Below are positions 10,443 to 23,092 of a DNA stretch of 64,000 bases, piece after piece (positions within the stretch are counted from its first letter, which is position 1; each line of letters starts with the position of its first letter). Location of the stretch: NCBI GenBank assembly GCA_920105805.1, contig CAKKTI010000086.1:1-64000 (forward strand). The letters are read 5' to 3'. Under the pieces are notes generated by a model, which had not been told where the DNA came from, ran no database searches, and saw only the letters and a program-made list of their open reading frames with translations. The position numbers and the translations under genes were made by a program. This stretch comes from Condylostoma magnum (taxonomy: Eukaryota > Ciliophora > Heterotrichea > Heterotrichida > Condylostomatidae).

Positions 10443-13400
10443 TTATAAAAATTTAGCAAAATCGGCCAATACGGTTGAGCTTGTATTATTAATCTTTGTA
10501 ACTCCAATCGTTGTATTACTTAATTTCAGCATATTGAGTCTTAAAGACACTGCAACTACCTGCACATCTTATAACTGTTTTACATATCTTCCTACTATAT
10601 CCGAATATTTAATATCCAAAGCAGCGTCGATTTCATCAAGCACAAGGATGTTATTCTGTTTGTATTTATGAATTGCTAGTAGCAAAGACAAGGAACAAAT
10701 CGTCTTTTCCCCTCCTGATAGGATTTAAATTCTTTTTCATGATTTTTTAGGTGGACGAACTGATACGTTGATTCCTTCGCTAAATGGGTCAGTTGTATCA
10801 ACGAATTCTAAAGAACCCATGCCAAAAATCGTAAGGGATTAGTATATTTAGCTGAAATGATCTGAAATTATTTCAAATCCCTTTGTGAATTATTATATTC
10901 GATTATTTCTAGTTTTTAGTTAAAGTTGGGATACTTTCCTATACTCTTCATCCAGTATAAACAATTCTTGCTATATGTTATCTTTATCCTATTTAAGTTG
11001 TCTGTATTATTAAAGAATTGTTAAATTTTATTAGTCTTTATATACCTGTTTTTGTAGGTAGAGCCTGATTTTATTTATGTTTTTATGATCTTCTAAGTGT
11101 ATATCTAGTTCAGAATTAGAAATATGTTGTGTTATAGGAATCCTTTTTTCTTTTCTAAATAGCATTGTAAGTCTAGTAGCTATTTCAAACTCATTTTATT
11201 ACTCGTTGTTTAATTAATAGTCAAAGCTAGATAAATCTATTTGTAGGTCGTTTAAATCTTAGACTACATTTTCATATTTTTGTAGATTATCTTGTTATCT
11301 TTGATCATATTTGATTGATTCTTTGTAATAGTAGGCTATATTATATGTTTACTTTTAGATGCATGACTGTATTATATTATATTTTTCGAGTATATCCTAT
11401 TATTATTTTTCAAGCATTCGCTTATTAATCTCCAATTCTTCAAATTAATCCTAGAGCTGTTGTAAATATTCTTATATTTCTTCGTATTATTAGGCAATTT
11501 AATGCTTATTCATACTTAAAGAACTGATGGCTTCTTCAATATCATCTAATTTTAACTGATTCTTTTCTTAATCTCTCGATAATTACTAGATTTTTACTCC
11601 TAAAGCTTCTAAATCATTTTTGCTTTGTTGGATTTATGATTATAATTGCAATTTTTTCCTTTGACACTCTTTAATGCTTTCTTTGATTTCTTGATATTCT
11701 TTCTTAATGCTAATTCATTCTTCTCCCCCGTTTTCATCCATTCTCTATTAAATCTACTGTAATTATTATTAATCATTTTATAGTATTAATTTAGATTCGT
11801 TCATACCATGATATGCTTGTGCACATTGCTTTTAAAGATCAGCTTTTTAACTTTCCTCTACCTTTTGATGCTCAGCTATTCATCTATCTTTTATTCATAT
11901 TTATTAATTGCATGTAGTTTACCTTTATTCTAGATCATAAACCTCTAACTCTAATTATTCAATACTTCTCTTTATTTCTCTTTGTCTTTAGTTCAGTGAG
12001 TTAAATTTCCTTTAATTTTCTTACAATTATCTTTTAATATCTTCGATTTAAGCGTTATGATTTAATTCTTGAAATTCTTATTAGCCTATGATTAACATTT
12101 TACCACTTTTAGGTTAGCTAAATCCCTGCATAACTCCTGTTTGGTTAGATATATTACCTAATTTATCTACAACATTAAATTCCCTATATTAGGATAAATC
12201 TATAGTACTTATATCATCAACTACGAATGTTTATTAAGTAAGAAAATAGAATAAGTAAGCATAATCTTGGCTTTATAAGGTGAAAAGGTTGAATAAATAT
12301 GCAGGATCATTTCTTTGTACAAATTAATCGTTTTGATATGAGGTTTATACATTTCTATTGATTATTTCTAAAGCTAACATCTATATTTTGCCTATTCCGT
12401 TATTTCTTGCATATTATATAACATCTTATGCACTTTTTACTGTATCTACTAGCAGACTGTCTAGATGTTGAATATAATTTGATACTGATAAATCATATTA
12501 TTTATCAATCATTGCTAAGTCACCTATTCTACCTTTAATACCTGAAATTTGTCCAGTCTACTAGGCATCGATTAATTTTTAATATCTGTTATGAAGCTCT
12601 TATGAGTTTTATTATTATCTTTGCTAAGTTTGCTATTTATTCTCGGCAATACTTAAATTCTAAATTAGCTTGTCTTTTTCAATTACTAATTATTCCTATT
12701 CAGGCATTAAATTCTATAAGTTTTGATTAAAATTATCAATTTGATTCCTTTTATGACTCAGTTCACCCTTAATCGATATCAATTCTACCTTATTTTCTTA
12801 AATTTCCTATTGACACTTTTTAAAATTTTCCTCATCTTGCTTTATAATTGTTAGTTTATGATCTAATTCCTAGTATTATATTACGGCACTATTATATATA
12901 AGTTCATTATTAGAAATTCTGACTTTTGTTTAGTCATATTAGTACAAAAGAAACTCATTTAATTTATCAACTCTTTATTTTTAGGATAAATAATTCATTT
13001 AAATGGTTTAGTGGTTTTCTTCGCATTGTTCTTAAAGTATTTGATAATTTTCATTGTCTTCATTATACTATGCTAACTTTTCCTCTTCTAGGGTTAAACT
13101 TTCTATACTTGACTAGAACTCTTTTTATTACCTTTATATCAATCTTTTAACTTATTTCTACTAATTCTATTTATCCTAAAATAAATTCTCAAGTCTTTAA
13201 AACTCTCTTTTAAGGTCTTATTAAACTTATTTTTAAGAATTAAGTACCGCTTTCATTTTTTTACATTTGATTTTAGAGCTTTCAACCTATTCTTTCAATT
13301 ATTCTTATTATATTTTATTCTCCTCTGATTCTTATTCAAATTCTTTAAGTTTTTCAGTTTCTCCTATATGATAATTGTAGTTTTAATACTACAAAAGCTT

Positions 13401-14114
13401 TCAATACAAGTTATTGTAATCAAATAACTCGATTTAGCAGCATATTCAGTGCATAGTAACTTCAAAATCTTATGTAATTAATTCTATTTGATTCTCAATA
13501 TTCTTTTTATTCCTTTCTTTATTATATAGCTCGATTGACTTGTTTTCAATTTCATCTTCAAATTTATCAATTTGTTCCCTATAGTATTCAATTCCGATAA
13601 CTTTTTCTATTATTTCTAGCAGCCCATCATCATCCAATGGTTACCTTTTCATTGGCTTAATATTAGCTAAATGTTCAACTTATCCTTACACAATGACAAA
13701 GTTTCTTGTTTCCAGATCAATCCCCATTTTTACCAGCATATTAGTATACTCATTCTTCTAAATTTCTATATTTTGCTAATAATACTTACTTAGAGAGTTC
13801 TTATTAACAGTTCTTTTAAAACAAATTTCTAATCCATTCTAAACAAATCACAATTAGACCTCAGCTATTACTAACTAATCCTCTTTATTAGAGCATATAA
13901 GATCTGATAGCTTCCGTATCCTAAGCAGCTTTTTATTTAGTCCTAATCCAAACAATATGCAATCTGTTAAATTAGATTTCCCACATCCATTTGCTCCTAC
14001 TATATAATTAAGTGTTTTACTAAAAGGTCCTATTCTGTGCTCGTCTTAAAAAGATTTAAAGTCTTTAACTAAAATTCACTACAAGTAAAACTCGCTTTAG
14101 TCTAAATCCTCCAT
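10443..14114 (-). CDS. SMC4: Condensin subunit SMC4
   Basis: 1223 aa, full length for the family. The N-terminal ATPase half carries Walker A GANGCGKS near residue 40, followed by KKLLRIRKLSDLI, typical of SMC4. Coiled coils flank a hinge at about residues 518-690. The C-terminal half has DPFSEGINVSVRPPKKSWK, an SMC4 signature with TGA as Trp, then LSGGEK and Walker B ILVLDEIDAALD. It compacts chromosomes as the ATPase partner of SMC2 in condensin; in ciliates this matters for micronuclear mitosis and possibly amitosis. The stop is taken as TAA 10445-10443. Start and stop are in the same frame, so no 16-nt intron is required. Confidence 0.92.
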
Positions 14115-14142
14115 TTTTGTTTTATTGATTACTAACTCCAAG

Positions 14143-15079
14143 TTACTTCTTCTTTTTAGCTTTAGGTCTTTTACCTTGACTATTACCAGTATCAACTGTA
14201 GGCACTTCCTCTGTTGCAAGATATCTCAGCTGGTCTATATTAGATTGCTCCTCATCTGCTAAGTCCCTGTATATGAAATTAATAACTCTCTGATTTTTAA
14301 AGAGGAATTCCGAAAATTACTTATACGAGATTGTCCCTGAGCCATGAATCATCCCTTAAACTTCATCAAGTATAAAAAAGGCAGAGGGATTCAACTACAG
14401 TTTCTTTTAAGCCTTCGCAACCAAAGCCTCTAGTACTAACTCTTAAGGTGGAAATATAACAAGCCCCGTTTTATCTCTTGTCCACAAACTGTTAATAGCA
14501 GTCGCAAGCAAAGATATAGAAACTTCTGAGTCTTCTTAAAATTTTCCATTTAGCAACTCTGAAAACAGCATTTTAATCCTTTCCATGAACTCTAAAAAGT
14601 AGAAAAATAGCTCCACGGCTAATTTTAAATCACTTAGCTCGTACTTATCAAACAAGCAGGGCTCTTCAGCCAAAATTGACACAAAATTCTCCTATTCTGT
14701 TGGATTTTATAACGATGATGGATGCTTATTCAAAACCTTAGCAGCTTCTAGTACAACTGATCTAGGGAAATCACTGCATACCAGACAAAGGCACTGGTGG
14801 TAGTCTAAAGCTGTAATTACTTAGTAATAAGGCTGTTAATGAAAAATTTTAGAAACTTGGTTCAAAAAGCACGCTCTGTTATACTAAGAACTACTAACAA
14901 AGCTATATTCTCGTAGTAAAACATGCTCTCCCTCCCTAGCAAGTGTGAAACTAGTTTAAAATTTACTATTAATACAATAAATCCAAAGGTTTTTCCTCTC
15001 TTTTATCCAAGATCACCTTTACAACGTCTTATAAATACACGTTTACCTTGAAAAGTTCAAGATATGTCTCTGAGTTCAT
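14143..15079 (-). CDS. TPGS1-like tubulin polyglutamylase complex subunit
   Basis: 306 aa after removing a 16-nt intron (14951-14966). The start, YLELFKVNVYLQDVVKVILD followed by KREEKPLDLLYQYF, resembles the dimerisation motif that opens TPGS1 (as in [21 protein letters not shown]). The body is alpha-helical, with SSQYNRACFLNQVSKI at the spacing of TPGS1's AAFNNNVSVAY. The C-terminus is a Lys tail, KRPKAKKKK. TPGS1 anchors the enzyme that adds glutamate chains to axonemal tubulin, which would fit the CCP5-like deglutamylase near 33 kb. The assignment rests on weak similarity. The stop TAA at 14145 leaves 28 bp before the SMC4 start. Confidence 0.55.
14951..14966 (-). other. 16-nt intron
   Basis: On the minus strand the sequence is GTAAATTTTAAACTAG. 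Removing it joins the N-terminal frame (ending LLYQ) to the downstream frame (YFTLAREGEH). Without removal the frame is broken. Confidence 0.85.
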
Positions 15080-15182
15080 CTCCCTGACTAAGTTTTCCTC
15101 TTATTTTCGCCTTTATGGATTAAAAATGTGCGGGATGGGCTATTATTCCATTTATTAGTTCAAAAGCTTAGAGTATATAAAA

Positions 15183-15560
15183 ATGGTAAGAAGGTTCCAG
15201 GATCCTAGAGGTGTTAACTCAGCTTAAATGGTAAAATTTTAATAATCTATTGGACCAATTCGTCCATTATTCTTCAGCTTTAAGAAATACTAATTCATCG
15301 ATTGGCTAATGAAGCATCCTAGAGTTTCTTAAGGATTCATTGTAGCAGGACTGGGTGTTTTTGGCTTGGGATACTTTTTTTACTTAGAAAGCACAGGAAC
15401 AGGGGATATAGCAAGAACCAAAACCCCCGAGAAAATGTTTGAATATGCGTCCTGGGCAAACTCTCACGCTAATATAAGAGGCGAGTGGGACAATAACTTC
15501 GGCTGTTGGACCGGAAACCCAGACTGTGGCAAGGATTTCAAGCCACGTTACACTAGATAG
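15183..15560 (+). CDS. Small single-pass membrane protein
   Basis: 125 aa. One transmembrane segment, FIVAGLGVFGLGYFFYL (about residues 53-69), follows a short basic region. The C-terminal half is polar and Trp-rich (SWANSHANIRGEWDNNFGCW, DCGKDFKPRY) with three Cys. No family was recognised; size and layout would suit a mitochondrial inner-membrane subunit, but that is a guess. An in-frame ATG at 15126 would add 19 residues. The stop TAG is 11 bp before the next start. Confidence 0.6.
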
Positions 15561-15571
15561 TAAAAATAATC

Positions 15572-16621
15572 ATGAATAATTATCATTTAAACCTCTAAAA
15601 CCCTGAAACAGCAAGTGAAGACTCTTTATCTGTCGAAATCTCTTAAGGTGTGCTTCGTTTTCGTAGAATTTCAATAGAAGTAGGACCAGATAGCGTTACA
15701 AATACACTAACAGGTGTATAGTAACAAATTAATCCGAGTGAATTGGAGCTAGGACAGCCAATAGGTCAGGGTGCAAGTGGGACTGTATTTGCAGCTCGAC
15801 ATATACCTACAAACACTCTTCTTGCAGTGAAATCAGTTAATATATATTAACGGGAAAAACGTAGATAGCTAGAAAATGATTTACAGACTATGCATTCCTT
15901 AGATTCACCGTTTTTAGTTAATTACTATGGAGCGTATTTTCAGGAGGACTGTGTAAGGGTTGTAATGGAACTCATGAACATGGGGAGTATTAGGGATCTA
16001 ATAAATGAATTGAAGGATAGGCCGTAGCCTGTAATGCCTGAGGCAATCTTACATAGAATTACGTACTAGATGCTGAGAGGGCTGTATGATTTGCATATTA
16101 TAGGCAAAATTGTACACAGGGATATAAAGCCAGATAATATACTGATGAATAGAGAGGGGCAAATTAAGTTAAGTGATTTTGGAATTTGTAGAAATATCAA
16201 TAACACTGCTGCCCAGTGTTCTACTTATATAGGAACGTATCATTATATGAGTCCTGAGAGAATCAAATAGGAGAATTATGCTTATAATGGAGATATATGA
16301 GGAATTGGGCTTATTGTTATTGAGCTAATCACTGGACAGTATCCTTATCCTAGGACTGATGTACTTATTGAAATGATTCTTAATATACAGAATCTACCTC
16401 CTCCGTAATTACAGAATAATGGGTAATATTCAGCTGAATTATGCGATTTTGTCAATTGCTGGTAAGATATAAACAGTTTATAGGCTGATCCTAACTAGCG
16501 ATGGAATGTCTAGCAGTTATTACAGCATCCCTGGATTCTCATGTTCAGTAATACTGATGCTGAGTTTGTTCAATGGCTTCAGCAATTCTAATTAGACTAA
16601 AATGTATTTTGTCAAAAATAA
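15572..16621 (+). CDS. MAP kinase kinase (MAP2K-like)
   Basis: 349 aa. It is a complete kinase: Gly loop GQGASGTVF (about residue 64), AVKSV Lys (about 86), VHRDIKPDNI (about 181), SDFG (about 200), YMSPERIK. The DIWGIG motif uses TGA for Trp at 16298-16300. A short disordered N-terminus of 55 residues and a C-terminal helix ending FVQWLQQFQ match the MAP2K pattern of other ciliates. It would phosphorylate a MAP kinase. The stop is TAA 16619-16621, 7 bp before the next ATG; reading it as Gln would collide with the next gene. Confidence 0.88.
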
Positions 16622-16628
16622 GTTAAAA

Positions 16629-18131
16629 ATGGAAAACTCTGTATAATTAAAGTTATCATAGATTTTAGAGGAAATATGCATATAAGAAATGAAATTGTAG
16701 GCAATTTAACTTGTATTAATAGAATTACCTGATTTTGAACCCAAACAGATATACAAGATGATTGATTAATCTGGAAAAGGGGAAATTTTAATAAATGATT
16801 TAAAAGACTTTCTAGATAGTGTAAGATTGTATTGTGAATAAAGAGATTTAGAGGATTTATTTGAAAGATTAGATAGGGATGGAGATGGAATTATCAGTTA
16901 TAATGACTTATTGAAGAGCTTGCTACCGAACAACTCTAATTTTAAGTTCAATAATGACATAACAATAGTAAGTTCCCTAAATTCTAGTATTTAATATGCC
17001 TTGAGAAGATTTTTCGAAAGAAAGATTGATGGATTAAAAATAGTTAATAAGCTTAAAAGCTAGGCTAATCTTAATTAATTAGAAATAGAGGAAGCTTTTA
17101 AGCAAATTTCAATGGGAGATACGCATATTTAGAAGTTTCAGCTAAAAAGCTATTTAGCTCAATTTCGTATTCTTTTATCTGATAATGATATTGACACCAT
17201 TTATCAAATTGTGGATAAAAAGAATCAATTAGGGTTGTAGGAATTGATTAAATTAGCAAGTTTTGGTAATTAAAATAGACCAATAAGTATTTTAAAGAAA
17301 ACTGTTAATTAATATAAAAGAATTAGCAGTTATACAAGCTTTGATTAGGAGTAAAAGTGTGAAAGAAATTCTAGCTAGGTATAAAAACCATTTCATTATG
17401 TAAATAATTAACGAAATAGTAGTTTACCTGTTGAGCATGAATTTGAGAGATAAAGGACAAAAAGAATATCATTTTCAAGAAGAGCTGAAAGTGTACATTA
17501 TGACAAACCATTAAAAAGATAGCAGGACTCATACTAATAGAAAAATATCCAATATAATTACAGGCCTTTGAAACTAATGCCATTTTCCTCTAAGAGCACT
17601 TAAAACTTTAGCTCTACAAGTAAATTTAACTATAGACTATCAACTCAAAAATAATTTAACTTCGATTTTCCATAGAGATAAGAATACCGAATAAATGCAA
17701 GATAACCTGTAAACCCTCATTACTTCTTAAATCAATCATAAGGAAGTAATTTATCTTAAAACTTAAACGCTACTTACTCCACTACAAGTCACTTAAAAGA
17801 TATCACATAATAACATAAACGAAGAATCAACAATGAAAACAATTTGAATAGACATTTAAATCATTCCAATATAAGAGCCCAGGAATCTGAAAATCTCTTC
17901 AAAACAACTGAATCCTCTAAAAACTCATTTAAGGACGATTCATAAGGCTCCTTGATTGCTAAAAACTCAGTTTCCCGACTCTCATACTCCCTTAGAGTTC
18001 CATCTATAGAAAAATACAAAGAACGACAGTAATTAGAGCATTCCTAATCCAACTACTTAAACAGATATATAAACAGACGCAACTACCTTCCTACATCTTT
18101 CAGCAAACATTACCATAATAATCACAATTAG
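16629..18131 (+). CDS. EF-hand protein with long disordered tail
   Basis: 500 aa. The first 210 residues hold calmodulin-like helices; the clearest EF-hand loop is DRDGDGIISYND (about residue 80), preceded by a weaker DQSGKGEILIND (about 45). The remaining 290 residues are polar, rich in Asn, Ser, Gln and Arg, without a recognised domain. Probably a calcium sensor attached to a structural partner. The stop TAG 18129-18131 faces the stop of the FHA gene 5 bp away. Confidence 0.7.
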
Positions 18132-18136
18132 CTTAT

Positions 18137-19024
18137 CTATAAATTTTCAATAAAATTGGCCTTGAGTAAAGTTTGCCCAGCCTTAAACACAAGATTATCA
18201 GTAATCCTTAAATAATCATCAACAAATAGTCAAGTACCATTTGTTGAGTTTGCCTCCCCATTTCCATCGATTAAATACCAAGCATTATTCTCGAATCATA
18301 TTTTACACTGATGCCTGGATAAGCTGCTTTCAAAAAACCTAAGTCTACACTCCACGCTTCTTCCTATATGAATTGGAGACTCCTACGAAGTAAACACAAA
18401 ATCCTGTTCAACCTTTGGTCCTTCTAAAAACCTAAACTAAATTGAATCTTACTCTGGTGGTTCTTATATGTTAGCAATTACCATATGAGAATCTCCAAAC
18501 GACACAATATTTCCCCTTTTCAGCAATGATTTTTCATTAACTTTTACAAATGTACCAGCTCCCTGTCCTAAATCCTTTATGAAGTAGTCTCTTTATGTTA
18601 AGTCGTATCTTATAACCAGCTAAGTCCTACCTATTCCATGCTCTTACTACGGAATCACAAAATCATTTATGTAGTTATCATCCTCCCTATCAACTGCTCC
18701 TATAAATGTCTAACCATCTCTTTTATTGCGCCGTGATCCTTGCATTCCCTGAGCATTTATCAGCACAGCAGATCCGATTTATAAGGTTTGACTGTCTAAA
18801 ACCTCTAATCTAAGTTTTTTCGCTTGTTATGCCTCGTCGTCTGATATATTTTGCACATGAAGATTATTAATAGCATTTTCAAAAATTGAAGGTAAACCAA
18901 CCTCGCTTTAAGGGCTCATCTGGGCAGGGGCCTGGGACTAACCCTTTATAGTTCTGTTGATTTCCTTTTCCTCTTCAACATCCTCCTAATTACAGCACTT
19001 CGTAAAAAACTTAAGCCATATCAT
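18137..19024 (-). CDS. Double FHA-domain protein
   Basis: 295 aa. The C-terminal FHA is clear: IHIGRSVECRLRFF, LSRHQCKI, then STNGTWLF (about residues 210-265), giving the GR, SRxH and NG residues that bind phosphothreonine. TGA supplies Trp in KIWFEN and GTWLF. The first half (about 85-185: QTFIGAVDRE, GRTQLVIR, GDSHMVIANI) looks like a second, divergent FHA lacking the GR and SRxH residues. The start MIWLKFFTKCCN could be a membrane or palmitoylation anchor. A phosphothreonine adaptor is likely. Its start codon lies 18 bp from that of the divergent MOK kinase. Confidence 0.8.
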
Positions 19025-19042
19025 TATTAAATAAAGTCATCA

Positions 19043-20189
19043 ATGCACAGTAAGTTTTAATACAGAATATAGATTAATTGGAAACAAAGGTGAAGGAACC
19101 TTTAGTGAAGTACTTAAAGCTTAGAATATTCAAACTGGCACTTATGTAGCTATCAAATGCATGAAAAGCAAATTTACAAGTATTGAGTAAGTGAATACTT
19201 TAAGAGAAATACAGGCCCTGAGAAGATTGTCCCCTAATCCTTATATAATTAAGCTTATTGAGATTCTGTAGTAAGCTTTAATCAGTGATGAACCAACTAG
19301 TCGACTTGCTTTGGTTTTTGAGTTGATGGAAATGAATTTGTATGAGTGAATAAAAGATAGAAAGCAGCATATTTCAGAGTAAAAAATTAAGTTGTATACT
19401 TACTAGTTGTTGAAAGCGATTGACCACATGCATAGAAACGGAATCTTTCACAGAGACATCAAACCAGAGAATGTTTTGATAGACGATGATGCTTTAAAAC
19501 TAGCAGATCTGGGAAGCTGTAGAGGAATTTACAGCAGACAGCCCTATACAGAGTATATAAGCACCAGGTGATACAGAGCCCCTGAGTGCTTGCTAACCGA
19601 TGGGTATTACAACTACAAAATGGATATATGAGGAGTAGGTTGTCTTTTATTCGAACTTTTAGCCCTGTGTCCATTGTTTCCTGGGAAAAATGAATTAGAC
19701 CAGGTGCATAGAATACATAAGATACTAGGAACTCCGAGTAGAGAGTTATTACAGGAGTTAGAAAGAAAGGCCTCGCATATAGACTTTGATTTTCCTGAGG
19801 AAGTTGGCTGTGGGTTCTAAAGGTTTATAAAGCATGCATCAAGCTTAGCAGTTGACCTTATATCGGGAATGCTTATATACAAGTCAGAAGATAGGTTTTC
19901 AGCAAGATAGGCTATGAAGCATCCTTATTTCTCAGATTTAAGAGCATTGGAGTGTCCAGGGTATACGAGACAACCTATAAAGGCAAACCATACACAGAGA
20001 TTTTCTAAGAAAGTAAGAAGCAGTTTACCTCCAATTAGAGGAAATTTACTGTAATTTGGAAGACAGAAAAAAGTTATAAATAGTAAAAAGTCAACATCAC
20101 TTGATTTTAATCCTTTAAGCTTAATCAAGCGCAAGAAAAACTTTCAAGCTTTGGGAAACAAGCTCAAATTATATATATCTAGAAATTAA
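19043..20189 (+). CDS. MOK: MOK-type (RCK family) protein kinase
   Basis: 376 aa after removing a 16-nt intron at 19050-19065 that splits codon 3. It opens [20 protein letters not shown], as in animal MOK. It has [19 protein letters not shown], the activation loop [16 protein letters not shown] with the TEY motif, [18 protein letters not shown], and [12 protein letters not shown] is DLG here. TGA encodes the invariant Trp of TRWYRAPE (19569-19571), the Trp of DIWGVG and one in YEWIK. RCK kinases (MAK, ICK, MOK) control ciliary length and intraflagellar transport, so a cilium role is probable. The basic tail of 75 residues is lineage-specific. The stop TAA is 20187-20189. Confidence 0.92.
19050..19065 (+). 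other. 16-nt intron
   Basis: GTAAGTTTTAATACAG. Splicing joins ATG CAC A to AA TAT AGA and restores the MHKYRLIG start typical of MOK kinases. Confidence 0.92.
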
Positions 20190-20208
20190 TGTACTTAAAA
20201 TTATTAAT

Positions 20209-20478
20209 ATGGGAGAAATCTGTGCTAAATAGGGTAAAGAGGAATTTGAATTATAGTTTCAGTAAAATAAAAAGACTACATGAAAGAAAGCGCTTTCTAT
20301 TGATACTGATGCTATTGAAAAAGAAATGAGATATTATGATGAGAATTAAACTGAGTCATTTTCAACTAATTATCAAAAGGATGAAATCAGAGTATAGTAT
20401 TATAGTAATGTAAAGGAACCGTGTTGTTCAGAAATTTTAAAAGTTGTAGATTGTATATTCAAGAACTGATTTTTGTAG
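20209..20478 (+). CDS. Small hypothetical protein, likely myristoylated
   Basis: About 86-89 aa. It starts MGEICAKQG, a plausible myristoylation/palmitoylation signal, followed by acidic-polar sequence and a CC pair (KEPCCSEILKVVDCIF). No family was recognised. The end is uncertain: TGA at 20467-20469 or the TAG TAA pair at 20476-20481. It sits 19 bp after the MOK stop and 62 bp before the transporter gene. Confidence 0.5.
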
Positions 20479-20540
20479 TAATTCTCTGTTTTGAAAAATA
20501 GTTTTAAATAGTATTTGTTAGCAATTTAAATATTTATAAA

Positions 20541-21485
20541 ATGTAGCTTTAATAAATACGATGGGGAGGGATAATTTTAGGACAATTTGTATCCTTGCTA
20601 AACACGGGAACAGGTGTTTTCTCAAATCTACTCAAATAACTTGACTAAGAAACTCCTCTTTTCTAGCTATTTTTCAACTACACATTGCTTTGAATTACAT
20701 ATGGATCAGTGCTCTTAATAAGAAGTAAAAAATCAGCAACAGAAAATTGGTACAAGTACTTCTTGATAAGCTTTGTTGATACATAAGGCAATTTTTTGGT
20801 AATTCTTGCTTATGAGTATACTTCTCTTGTAAGTGTGTTTACTCTTATGAACTCTTCTATCATAATAATAGTAATACTTTCGTATGTGGTATTGAAAACT
20901 AGGTATAGAAAGCTAGAGTATGCAGGAGTAGGAATTGCTTTGATAGGAGTTTTTTGCATAGTTATGTCAGATTTAAGCGCAAGTGGATTTTAGTTTGGAG
21001 GGACGATTATAGGAGACTTAATGGTACTATGTGGTACTCTTATGTACTGTTCTTGTAATATTTTCGTAGAGTATTAAATGACTCGATAAGGAGACCCAAA
21101 TGAGTACTTATTTGTACTAGGATTATCAGGAAGTATGATATTACTAACAGAATCTATGCTGTTAGAATTTTATGATATAAGAAACATAAGTACAGCAGTT
21201 GAGATTGTTTATTACTTTGGATTTGGATTCTGTCTTTTTGGCATGTACTCAATCAGTCCTTACTACATGAAGATATATACTGCAACAATGTACAATTTAT
21301 CCTACTTAACCTCAATGGTGTATGCACTTATTTTCGGTATAATACTTTTTGACGAGAGTTTCTCAATTCTGTACTTCATAGGATTCGCCTTTGTAATAAT
21401 CGGGTCATTAGTCTACAACTACTACCCAGACGACTCAAAGCCCCTTCAACTAATAGAAATAGACTCATACAACGAACAACACTAA
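20541..21485 (+). CDS. SLC35F-type transporter (drug/metabolite transporter fold)
   Basis: 314 aa with about ten hydrophobic helices. Family features: RWGGIILGQFVSLLNTGTGV near the start, ETPLFQLFFNYTLLW (TGA as Trp), SFVDTQGNFLVILAYEYTSL, then FLKTRYR-like VLKTRYRKLEYAGVGIALIG and DLMVLCGTLMYCSCNIFVEY, as in SLC35F1/F2. The second half repeats the fold and ends with a polar tail. It probably moves a small organic solute across an endomembrane; the substrate is unknown. The stop is TAA TAA 21483-21488, 26 bp from the convergent PABP gene. Confidence 0.85.
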
Positions 21486-21511
21486 TAATTCATTTTCTAA
21501 AAATTACTATG

Positions 21512-23092
21512 CTACTTTCCAAGTTGCTTAACATGCTGATCATACACATCAAACGCTTCCTTTGCCCTTTGCTACAACAAGTTTATATTGGACACAGTTT
21601 CAATGAGAGCATCTTCATTGATAGTGAGTAGCATTCCTGTTATTTTCCCAGTCAAATCTCCGTATGTGCCATGTAGTGCCTGATATATAAGTTCTCCAAT
21701 GATCTGATTTTTCTCTTCCCTGGTCTTCCCGGCTAATCTGGCCTTATCAAATCCGGGGTTCTAGGGTTGCTGCACAGGCTGGGGCATTGGGGGTGCTTGT
21801 CTCTGTACTGGTACTTGGTTTGGGAAAGGCATCTGGGGACGTTGTGCTGGCATTCCCCTTCCTTGTGGTCGGGGCCCTGGCTGAGGCATCGGCATTCGCA
21901 TTAAAGGCATTCCACGCCCCCTTTAACCCATAACCCCCAGGGGTAGTGCACCCTGACCTAGATTTGTAATATTAGCCTAGTTGTTCATACTGTTACGCTT
22001 CTTGAGCTCAGACAGTGGAAGCCATTTCTTAGCTATTATTGCTGTATCGTTCAAACGTAAATTAGGAATTTAACGTAAAGCTCTTTTAGCATGCTCCTCG
22101 TTCTTAAAGCAAATGAACGCTGTACCAGTGGGAGTTTCCTCATTGACTAGTTAGCCGTCTTTTAATACCCAGTTGCTTTGTTTTACTACTTTGATGCTTT
22201 CTATTTCCCCGTATTATGAGAAGACTTTAAAGATTCTTTCATCTGTGAAGTTTTTAGGTATTTGTTTGATTAGTATGTTTTTGTGTTTCCATTGTTCTTG
22301 TCTTTCGTGGTATAATTTACTTAAGTACAATCTCCTGTCACCCTTTGACATAGCTTTGTTTACATACCATGTGAAGCCGTGAGTGGAGTCAGCTTAGTTA
22401 TTGAGAGCTTCCAGGGCCTCTCGTGCACTGTCTGAATTTGCGAAGCATACAAATCCGTACTTCCCCTCAGTGCTCGGCATGACAATTATAGAGGTGATTT
22501 CTCCATACTCCCTGAAAACCTTTTTGAGTTCTTCATTATCCATGGAGTCAGGAAATCCTCTGACATACAAATTATTATAAGTAGTTTCACTTGCCAATCT
22601 ATTATCTTTACTTATGAACCCTGATAATTTTACCTCATTCCCGCGAATACTGATCGGCTCCTCTCGTGCCAGCACAGCCTCAGCCTCTTACACCGACGCA
22701 AACTGCACAAACCCGTAGCCATTGGACTCTCCTTCAGTGTTGTAACTAACTTTACTACTCACAACATCCCCGAACTCCTTGAATGCAGCATCTAGGTCTT
22801 GGGCAGTAACGTCATTTTCTAAATTGCTGACCACAATGTTAGCCTCTGACGGCATATCCTTCTTTCCGTGAATCATTACTCTAATTCTACAGTCATTTAT
22901 CAAAGTTCCATTTGTTGCCCATCGAGCTTCCAAGGCAGACTCAGGTGTTTGATATGTTATGATTGAGAATTTACCATCTCGACCTATCACAAGATTCTCT
23001 ATGTCACCATACTGTTTGAAAATCTCGTGGAGGTCGTTTGTTTGGACAGAACTGTTGATATTGCCGACAAAGAGCTTGTTATCTGCACTCAT
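21512..23092 (-). CDS. PABP: Cytoplasmic poly(A)-binding protein
   Basis: 526 aa. Four RRM domains: LFVGNINSSV (RNP2) with FSIITYQ near residues 7-75; IVVSNLENDV with GYGFVQFAS (90-165); LYVRGFPDSM with YGFVCFAN (195-270); ILIKQIPKNF with GTAFICFKN (300-385). A Pro/Gly/Met-rich linker leads to a C-terminal MLLE domain (KNQIIGELIYQ...LLTINEDALIE, about 450-515) that binds PAM2 peptides. It binds mRNA tails and promotes translation. In ciliates with context-dependent stops, PABP near the 3' end is a proposed cue for termination, so its presence here is apt. Start MSADNKLFVG; stop TAG 21514. Confidence 0.93.

Noticed and set aside
12926-13150. Hydrophobic plus-strand frame inside SMC4
   Set aside because: Antisense of the SMC4 coiled coil, which turns Lys/Glu-rich codons into Phe/Leu.
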